Below, one piece after another: positions 54,601 to 60,000 of a stretch of DNA of 60,000 bases. The translations under genes and the position numbers were made by a program. The first letter of the stretch is position 1; each line of letters opens with the position of its first letter. Source of the DNA: Polytrichum commune. Its lineage: Eukaryota > Streptophyta > Polytrichopsida > Polytrichales > Polytrichaceae. Where the stretch lies: assembly GCA_950295325.1 (NCBI GenBank), contig OX485806.1, positions 9,860,001 through 9,920,000 on the forward strand, read 5' to 3'. The notes under the pieces were generated by a model. That model was not told the DNA's origin and searched no databases. It saw only the letters and a list, made by a program, of their open reading frames with translations.

Positions 54601-57137
54601 AAATGTGACAGACTCCTCAGTTGGCAAGGTCCACTGGAACTACTTGGCATGTAATCTGAATAATATTATGTTTATCTTTGATGAGATGACATTTAAATGG
54701 ATCTCAAATAATATGGCAATTATTTAAGGATATATATATATATATATATCTGTGTGTGTGTGTGTTTAAAAACCTGGCTCATGCCAAACCATAATAGAGT
54801 TATCCACAATTTTCCTTGGAAGGGGGATCCAAATAGAAGTTTGGTTTTTCCTTGAGATACTTTCTGTTAAGAGCTCAGTAGCTCATCTTTTGTGGAAGAC
54901 TAGAGTTGAACCACCTATTCCTAATCAAGACCCCGTTGGAAATCTACAAGGTACTAGAGTTTCGACAAGGTGGGGGCTAATATCGGTAATTTATTTTTGT
55001 GGGTGGTTAAAATAATGTTCTACGTTTCACGGCTTGGGCTTTTGTGCATATCAAGATGTGATAGCTAATCGTCATGTAAATTAGAGTACGAGTTAGTGAA
55101 AATGTCAAAGTTCTCAGAGCTAATAAAAAAACAAATATTTCTAGAGAGCAGGGGTATGTAGGTCATAATCTAGACCTCACAAAGGTTTTTATTTTCACTT
55201 CTATAAATTTTTTTAACATATGCTTCCAATCCGGTAGAGACTTCAAAAGAGAGTTTAGAACTTAGGATTTTTTTAGGCTCAACTCCAAAATTCCGAGTAG
55301 TTGTGGGTGCTTCAAAGGGGAGGAACGATTGCATGCAATTTCCAAGGTTGAAGAAGAAAGCTCACAATCCACTGACAATGGAAGAAGTTTTTGATGATCA
55401 ACACAATGCACACCCTTCCTGCCTACTTGTGCACCATCAATTCATTGTTTCTAAGTCTCAAACTTTGGTTATGGTGTCACCATGGAATCGATAATGCCAT
55501 GACACATCTCCCTAGTTTTGAATGCTAAACTAAGGAAAACCGTCTCAAAACGAGGCAGTTATGACAAACTGTAGACATTGGTAATGAGTTCAAGCCAACT
55601 TTTGGCTTCAAAAATTCACACAAATCTCGATTTAGGAAATAAAATTATTAATAAAATTGCAATCCTCCTTATTTCTATCTTCCTACACGGGAAAATTTTG
55701 CACCACCTCATACTTCTCCAAATTTGACGTATAATCGGTTAGTGATTGGTTATACATGGCTTTACGTTAGGTATGAAAATTAGGTGAAACTCATTGGACT
55801 TCCTCTTCCAATCCCAAAATTTTGAAATAACATGATGATTAAGAAATAGGGTGTATGCCCATAGGAACAACCACCCTAATATAATAATCTAGAAAGCTAG
55901 TTTTAATATAGCCCAACATCATTCTAGTAGAATGTAAATTTAATCCTTGAGAGAAATTGGATGACTTTATATATATGCTCTCAAATTCACCGTTTAGTCA
56001 ACTCACATGGAATTTGATTGCGAAGACATTACAAATCACTCTAAGACATGCTTCCAAAACTTTGGCAACGCATTTACGACAATATATTCTTGGTGGAATA
56101 AGGCAAGTCCAATCCGGTTACTTGGACTACACAATCAAATTTTGTTAACTTCTTTGGGTTTGATAGTCAAGATAAATTGGAAAAGGTGGAGGGATGTGTA
56201 CAATGTTCACTTTGATAGATATTACCATGTCGATATGAGATCCAAAAATGATGAGAGAAATGAGTCTAGCCTTGACAATATTTCATATGCCACGAGATTA
56301 ATACCCGAGGATCAAAAAAACCCGGGAAAGCAATCACTCGGGACTTTTGAAGAACTTAACTCGAAATGGCGGTCACAAACTTCATCAATTGACAAACACG
56401 TATTTAAGTAAATTTGGACATGTTTTTAAAATGTGGATGTTTTGGTTGCTTCAATTCTATTGAAGAGGTTCATTGATACAATTTTGATATGCTAAATATT
56501 TGTGAGGAAGATGTGAATCTTTCGTGAATACTTGAATGTTATGTTATCAAAATATGATGGAAATAATTACATATCTATTTTTTTTTTATAATCTAAAACA
56601 TAAATGTTGAACAATGAAAACACAATAAACATAACCACCTAATATTATCATAAGCATCTATGCATGTTTTATTGGAGGGTCTTATCAACAACCCCATGAT
56701 AAGATTTTATGATGAAATTCAACATGTTATAATTCTGGACTTGGGTTTAGTCTGATTTGTTTTCAAAACCTTAGAGAAGAATTGCAAAATTGAATGCATG
56801 TGAGTGTCATTCCAATACCTATCAGTTCCAATCGATAGCACAAAATTTGATGGTCACGTGCAATTGCGGGATGAACCGCTTCGTCCAAAGGAACCTCTTG
56901 TCTCTCTATGGGCCACACCATAGATGTTGGTTCTTCAATTGCAACACTTGGCGTTATCGGGGCCACTTTCACTACACTTTTTTTAATTGACGGTTTCTTA
57001 GGGGCCGGCTCTTTCTTAATCGATTTCTTTTTGGCCGCGTCCTTGGGCTCACCCGCATTGGGCGGAGCCGTCGTAGATGCTCTTCCGGCTATTGTGTCGA
57101 GAATGTTGTTGGCAACACTTAATGCATGACAAAGGCC
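45352..57137 (-). CDS. SPEF2: SPEF2/CPC1 axonemal central-pair protein, C-terminal eleven exons
   Basis: SPEF2 (CPC1 in Chlamydomonas) is a large scaffold of the C1b projection of the ciliary central pair and is needed for motile flagella. Exons: 57137-56819, 54010-53919, 52514-52386, 51597-51309, 51012-50834, 50360-50216, 49927-49829, 48147-47796, 47125-47011, 46382-46251, 45741-45352. Every intron starts GT and ends AG, and all phases fit, giving 2241 nt (746 residues plus stop). Family marks: a basic KKKSIKKEPAPKKPS linker; CYRLELI; RMDKWI; a segment with AVEAIPMWYKCFFGGEEFI; HVVDWRALLVAL; an EF-hand-like stretch MTLDDFINIGLWFD; then LLLYLCRDVSYGLAVQKAF, the typical distal motif. The exon ending at the 57138 acceptor starts in phase 0; the N-terminal half (CH-like and adenylate-kinase parts) was not found and probably lies beyond 60 kb. 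Introns are rich in transposons. Intron borders are read by eye, not tested. Confidence 0.85.
45781..46215. repeat. 219-bp tandem duplication in the last SPEF2 intron
   Basis: CCGATATATGA occurs at 45791 and 46010, an offset of 219 bp. ACATTTTAGG, GTTAGATTTTTGGTTTT, AGTCATGACGAT and CGACGCAATRGC recur in the same order in both units. The units are about 85-90% alike by eye. Confidence 0.9.
46251..46382 (-). CDS. SPEF2: SPEF2 exon
   Basis: Acceptor ATTAAG; donor CCC/GTAAGT (a strong consensus). 132 nt, phase 0 on both sides. It encodes LQEMGVQIMLENVAMEKARL followed by a proline-rich NNFPPRPPKRP. Confidence 0.7.
47011..47125 (-). CDS. SPEF2: SPEF2 exon
   Basis: Acceptor CAATAG; donor CAG/GTTTTG. 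115 nt, phase 2 in, phase 0 out. It encodes GPEEVELLPEEVLCLVYPNG and DAGLVPWDVNFLQ. A 500-bp MITE sits in the intron just upstream. Confidence 0.75.
47256..47754 (+). mobile_element. PIF/Harbinger-type MITE family A, copy in SPEF2 intron (499 bp)
   Basis: TAA flanks both sides (47253-47255 and 47755-47757). Left end GGGCCACTTCACACACGACA. The right end read in reverse is GGGCCACTTCACACGCGAGC. The body matches 23693-24192 closely. Its right end is about 40 bp from the donor of the exon ending at 47796. Confidence 0.9.
47796..48147 (-). CDS. SPEF2: SPEF2 exon with distal LLLYLCRD motif
   Basis: Acceptor ACTAAG; donor CTAT/GTAAGA. 352 nt, phase 1 in, phase 2 out. It encodes PWNFKDRKAFLHLDES, LTEIFQFVIAV, an acidic loop EESDEESEELEPEKGEPPKE, then MKKFVFAIL and HCLLLYLCRDVSYGLAVQKA. 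A GCAG near 48024 could allow a shorter form. Confidence 0.85.
48429..49418. mobile_element. PIF/Harbinger-type MITE carrying a nested SINE, in SPEF2 intron
   Basis: TTA flanks both sides (48426-48428 and 49419-49421). Left end GGGGTTGTTTACACCATGGG. The right end read in reverse is GGGTTGGTTTACACCATGGA. Without the nested SINE and its duplication it would be about 593 bp. No transposase frame. Confidence 0.85.
48589..48973 (-). mobile_element. tRNA-derived SINE, family 1, full copy (385 bp)
   Basis: Flanked by perfect 12-bp duplications TTTTAAGGCCTA (48577-48588 and 48974-48985). On the minus strand the tRNA-like head has an A box TGGCTTGGTGGTTAG (48944-48958) and a B box GGTTCTATTCC (48904-48914), which recruit RNA polymerase III. 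The 3' end is GACCGGAGTTTC followed by a (TATC)n tail at 48589-48617. A truncated 3' end of the same family lies at 6446-6489. Confidence 0.92.
49829..49927 (-). CDS. SPEF2: SPEF2 exon with EF-hand-like motif
   Basis: Acceptor AACTAG; donor CTT/GTAAGT. 99 nt, phase 1 in, phase 1 out. It encodes FFLVVATKKETD followed by MTLDDFINIGLWFDT, the degenerate EF-hand ending in LWF seen in SPEF2. Confidence 0.85.
50216..50360 (-). CDS. SPEF2: SPEF2 exon with DWR motif
   Basis: Acceptor ATTGTAG; donor GTCG/GTAAAT. 145 nt, phase 0 in, phase 1 out. It encodes VSREDLKPLAEGYTHVVDWR and ALLVALADSYFDFF. The VDWR..L site is the most typical SPEF2 C-terminal motif (VDWRKFLL in animals, by recall). A SINE copy lies 38 bp upstream of the exon, within the intron. 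Confidence 0.85.
50398..50538 (-). mobile_element. tRNA-derived SINE, family 2, copy 3 (5'-truncated)
   Basis: Read on the minus strand it matches the second half of the copies at 5540 and 44937: AAGAACCCACCCAC, GCACCAAGGGGATTCTTGAG, AGGGTAGGGCCAACATG, GTCGGATTG, then a TTTCTTTTT tail. It lies in the SPEF2 intron, upstream of the 50216-50360 exon. Confidence 0.8.
50760..50786. repeat. (TTTA)n microsatellite
   Basis: About six TTTA units in a row, inside a SPEF2 intron. Confidence 0.9.
50834..51012 (-). CDS. SPEF2: SPEF2 exon
   Basis: Acceptor TTGTGCAG; donor TTCAAG/GTGACT. 179 nt, phase 1 in, phase 0 out. It encodes VIVEKKAKDNIVKTIEEVHE, LFKDDLAQGQVPRLPST and HGPFQVWYEKMEQTFK. Confidence 0.8.
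51309..51597 (-). CDS. SPEF2: SPEF2 exon
   Basis: Acceptor GAATAG; donor TGT/GTAACC. 289 nt, phase 0 in, phase 1 out. It encodes FELNIDIRMVEDVQEPGPLV, then IESILWHCKLLNALGTRFKA and LKTCFEKSMEEQ. It is helical in character. Confidence 0.75.
52386..52514 (-). CDS. SPEF2: SPEF2 exon
   Basis: Acceptor CTTCTAG; donor AAG/GTGAAA. 129 nt, phase 0 on both sides. It encodes EMKVAEQSIVYIMDSAVEAI followed by MWYKCFFGGEEFIIAIPK. This matches the SPEF2 block of two helices followed by a short FFIDGDVKV-like strand. Confidence 0.85.
52962..53637 (+). repeat. Dispersed repeat pair, copy 2, in SPEF2 intron
   Basis: Diverged copy of 43612-44308 (see there). It occupies much of the intron between the exons at 53919-54010 and 52386-52514. 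Confidence 0.7.
53919..54010 (-). CDS. SPEF2: SPEF2 exon
   Basis: Acceptor TATGCAG; donor CAA/GTAAAA. 92 nt, phase 1 in, phase 0 out. It encodes RNACIYYEELQPLI and RVRMDKWIAAISQ; the MDKWI position corresponds to the MxDWLG-like site in animal SPEF2. Confidence 0.8.
54731..54766. repeat. (AT)n(GT)n microsatellite
   Basis: About ten AT units followed by eight GT units, inside a SPEF2 intron. Confidence 0.9.
56413..56750 (+). mobile_element. Dispersed MITE-like family D, copy in SPEF2 intron
   Basis: Longest clear plus-strand copy: TTTGGACATG, GGTTGCTTCAATTCTATT, AAGATTTTATGATGAAATTC, then CTGGACTTGGGTTTAG. It lies 69 bp downstream of the exon at 56819-57137. Confidence 0.65.
56819..57137 (-). 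CDS. SPEF2: SPEF2 exon with basic linker
   Basis: Acceptor TTTGTGTAG before GGCCTTTG; donor GATAG/GTATTG. 319 nt, phase 0 in, phase 1 out. It encodes HALSVANNILDTIAGRA, a lysine/proline-rich linker (KKKSIKKEPAPKKPSIKK), then PLDEAVHPAIARDHQ and YRLELI, the start of the conserved block that continues in the next exon. Confidence 0.8.
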
Positions 57138-58202
57138 CTACACAAAGAGATAGAAAGTTACAACCACTCTATGTTTTCCATGCATCTAGAATATTTAGTC
57201 TTGCACACAAATTTGTGTTTCATATGATCATATGTCTTCTTCAAATACCAATCTTCAATCAAGGGGGTGGCTCTAGTGGGGCCGACATCTAGCCTCCAAA
57301 ATTTGAGAACATGTTTTAGAATGTTCAAAGATTGTCCCATCTTCAAGTTGAATATGAGACCGGGAAGACATGTGGGACAAAAATAAACATAACTTATATC
57401 GCATGAACAATGCATGAACCGTTGCACAAGTGTGTTATCTGTTATCGCATTCTTACTTAGACTCCCGTAATGGCCTTGCATCTTGCATCGAATATCCTAA
57501 ATTTAAAGACAACTGTTAAGTCAATACACCTGAGTGGCGGTTGATTTTGCTTAGAGGGTTTGAATGGATACTGAGACATGCAAGGGTCGAGTTCCATGTC
57601 CATCGTTAACCTACTAGATTCTGGATAATAGGGGGTTGGATGTGTAGTAAAAAAATATTTCCAAAGCAACCAACTAATCACATTGTGGCTGCCTTTCAAA
57701 TTGGTGGAGGGTTGTGACCATTGACCACTAGACTTTCATGTGTCCCACTAAACGCATAAGATAACAATGACTAGTTGGACACATATGAACCCCCTGCCCC
57801 ACCCAATTTCATGCACATTTATCCTTATTCCCACCGAAGTCTGGTGGACAAGCAACATACATGATGAAACCCACCCTAATCCACCATTGACCCGGTCCAT
57901 TTGTTATTAGGACGTACGAGCCAATCATCTTGGCAATGTTCACGTGCAATGAGATGTTCAACACCAAACACGCTCGATTGCATAGGGACTCGCTCAAACA
58001 CTTTTGTTCATTCAAACACTCCACCTTCACTCACTTACTCATTCAAATGCTCCACGTAGAAGTCAATCCGAGGGAATAACTACGAATGCAAAAAGAAAAA
58101 GAAAAAGAAACAAGGAGCTTATTTATGGATATTTTGGTTTAAAAGTGACATGATCTAAGGACTCAAACCTCCCACCCACCCACACACACATTGAATTATA
58201 GA
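57138..58202. other. Region upstream of the first recognised SPEF2 exon
   Basis: The minus strand holds several open frames (57158-57481, 57457-57699, 57809-58030), and a short AG...GT bracket at about 57498-57459. None gives a phase-compatible exon or a known SPEF2 segment. The preceding exon is therefore unplaced. Confidence 0.35.
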
Positions 58203-58204
58203 TA

Positions 58205-58644
58205 CCGTAGCTCTCTAGCAGCTTGGGCTGAAAATTCTAAAGGTGCTTGCATTTAAGGGAAATTAATTATGTTGAGTGTCCAAATAACAAAGAAATAACA
58301 TTCAAAGAGTGCCTAAAATCACAATGATGCAAGTGACATTCACTGGAATCCAACAAAGTAGCATCAAATCAAAGCATACTTTTTTTTAAAGGAAAACTTT
58401 GCCATACAACTAAAAGGTAAACTTTAGGGTAACGAATGTTGGTCAAGGGAAGTGTTTAGGTTAATCGTAGCCACCATAGATGAAACTAGGAAAACCATCC
58501 ATGAACTATAAAAATGACTTGGATGGATGGTTACTTTTTTTAACTAGCCAACTTTAGAATATTGTTTTCATGACTGCTTGACTTACTTTCGCACTTTAAT
58601 TAATTATTCGGCAGAAAAATGCCCAAGCTGCTAGAGAGCTACGG
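58205..58644. mobile_element. MITE with perfect 24-bp inverted repeats (440 bp)
   Basis: The 24-bp end CCGTAGCTCTCTAGCAGCTT plus GGGC at 58205-58228 is repeated exactly, inverted, at 58621-58644. TA flanks both sides (58203-58204 and 58645-58646), which fits a Tc1/mariner-type non-autonomous element; a longer duplication was not found. Confidence 0.85.
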
Positions 58645-58799
58645 TACGTTTGAACTTGCATTAGTGACCTAGATTGAACACACATACCACACGTAACTAA
58701 TGAGTTGTTATCACATATGATTGCATGTTTCACTTCCTAATTATAATGGGTTGTGCTTAATATGGATTCAATATCATAGACCAAGGAGGATCTCATTGC

Positions 58800-59115
58800 A
58801 ATAGTTACCCGGGGGTTTGTAGGGATCCCATCTAACTATACCACCGGCCTTTTTAAGGGTTCAAAAGAGAATCAAATGATAGTTTGGTACCATGTAAAGT
58901 TGAGGATATGTAAGTTCGAGGCGGGTTAACCACACCGGTAGTGGAAATGTGGGTGGCACTGGTGGAGTTACAATGCCCACCAACTTGCATCGAAATTGGT
59001 CCGCAAAAGGAGGGTCAATGTCCGAGGTCTTTGTAAGGTACCCGTGCACAAGGCTAGTTGAATTGATGTGTCGATCCAACTACCAATCAAAAAGGGACAC
59101 CACAACACCATGTTA
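58800..59115 (-). mobile_element. Possible diverged SINE
   Basis: On the minus strand TAGTGGCTAACATGG (A-box-like, near 59100) is followed about 35 bp on by GGATCGACAC (B-box-like, near 59075), and then by a GGGTACCT block that SINE family 1 also has. No tail or target-site duplication was found. Confidence 0.3.
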
Positions 59116-59127
59116 GCCACTACACTA

Positions 59128-59700
59128 CACTAAATAGGATATTTAGTGTTTGATTGTATTTAATATTGTTACCGCCCTACCTTGCTCAACACCAATTTTC
59201 AATTTTTTGACAATCAGCGTTAGAAGATATGCTAGAAGATCTCGGGGGGTTCACTGGCGAGAATCGTAGAACAACATGCGATAAAAAATAAGGTCCAATA
59301 TATTCATTGTAGATAAATTTTATAAAAAATGTACATGTAAAATAGGGGATTTTAAAGTAGTGAAACATGTTTACATGTAAAATACCATCACCTTATAATA
59401 TTTTCTGCAAGGTAAATAACCCCCCCAATAAATAGGTCCCGAACGCACGTGTATGCAAAATATAAGAGGGAGTGAACCCCCCGAGTAAAAGATATGCTGG
59501 AATTCTCTTTTTATCATTGTTATTCTATTTCTTTCATATCCTTACTAACACTAAAATCAAACTTGTAACTTCCACATATTACCATAGTTGATGTTTAGTG
59601 TTTGAGTTTACATTTAATGTTACTTACTTTCATAGGGTTATTGATATTTAGTGTATGCGTTTGTAGTTAGTGTATCAAACACTAAAAATCCTATTTAGTA
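59128..59700. mobile_element. Inverted-repeat element with CACTAAATAGG ends (573 bp)
   Basis: Left end CACTAAATAGGATATTTAGT. The right end read in reverse is TACTAAATAGGATTTTTAGT, continuing GTTTGAT on both. TTTAGTGT words recur inside. It carries a second inverted repeat: CTCGGGGGGTTCACT at 59241-59255 and its complement at 59471-59485. The target-site duplication is unresolved. Confidence 0.65.
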
Positions 59701-60000
59701 TAGCTTATGTCAAGTATTGTGTGGTCCACTCTACTTCTAAGCATCGATTCTATTATCAAAATAAATTTTTAGTATTTCCAAAACCCATATTGATTTTTTA
59801 TTGATTTCATTTTTCTTATTGTGTATCATGTGTGATGTTTAGAGTTGAAGATGGATTGTGTTACGAGGTCAATCAATGTAAACAATTTTGATTGTATGTC
59901 ATGTGGCATCATTGTTGTTATTTGAGTGCGTCATTTTCATGCCGTCACTTGTGATGTGGCATTATATGTGCCCCATCCCAATTATGTGTAGTGGAATTAA
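59701..60000. other. Window end, no supported feature
   Basis: AT-rich; TGTATCATGTGTGATGTTTA-like words, no gene or bounded element. Confidence 0.3.

Noticed and set aside
54415-54639. Minus-strand frame with FQWTLPTEESVTF and an AG acceptor-like start, first taken as a SPEF2 exon
   Set aside because: Its phase does not fit the flanking exons, while the exons on either side (56819-57137 and 53919-54010) join perfectly without it and reproduce the conserved RLELI...MDKWI block.
56007-56411. 134-codon plus-strand frame
   Set aside because: No recognisable domain, it lies in a SPEF2 intron on the opposite strand, and AT-rich DNA gives such frames by chance.
1-60000. CRISPR arrays, bacterial operons, rRNA genes
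   Set aside because: None of the repeats has CRISPR-like short repeat/spacer structure. Introns, SINEs and LINEs show nuclear eukaryotic DNA; no rRNA-like sequence was seen.

Overview
This window reads as nuclear DNA of a plant-lineage (streptophyte) organism with a large, transposon-rich genome. Coding signal is sparse, introns have GT-AG borders, and there is a short plant-type telomeric motif (CTAAACC)n. Two host genes were recognised. One is a SKIP24-like F-box gene. The other is the C-terminal half of a SPEF2/CPC1 gene, which encodes an axonemal central-pair protein. A SPEF2 gene implies that the organism makes flagellated cells, so a bryophyte, lycophyte, fern, cycad/Ginkgo or charophyte fits better than a flowering plant. 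I cannot name the species.

Layout. 0.25-4.2 kb: a dead non-LTR retrotransposon (reverse-transcriptase tail, RNase H, zinc-knuckle remnant, PD-(D/E)XK-like endonuclease), split by a hAT-like MITE with a perfect 8-bp target-site duplication (TSD). 4.2-24 kb: no host gene seen. It holds tRNA-derived SINE pieces, a second hAT-like MITE, a four-unit ~283-bp tandem array, foldback elements, a ~400-bp tandem duplication, a dispersed repeat and a 500-bp PIF/Harbinger-type MITE. 24.6-25.5 kb: a decayed Tc1 (DD34E) transposase. 25.8-30.0 kb: the F-box gene on the minus strand with a long 5' leader region. 30-45 kb: repeats again, including several MITEs with GGGCCACTT-type ends, a 5'-truncated LINE with a 15-bp TSD, and a small CACTA element.

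45.35-57.14 kb: the minus-strand SPEF2 gene. Eleven exons were found by reading; all ten junctions have GT-AG borders and matching phase, giving one open frame of 746 codons plus stop. Its introns hold two PIF-type MITEs, one of them carrying a nested SINE with a 12-bp TSD, plus another SINE, a dispersed repeat and a 219-bp tandem duplication. The 5' exons lie beyond the last recognised one, probably outside the window. 57.1-60 kb: two further inverted-repeat elements.

No rRNA, genuine tRNA gene, CRISPR array or bacterial-type operon was seen. Most open frames over 60 codons are chance frames in AT-rich repeat DNA.
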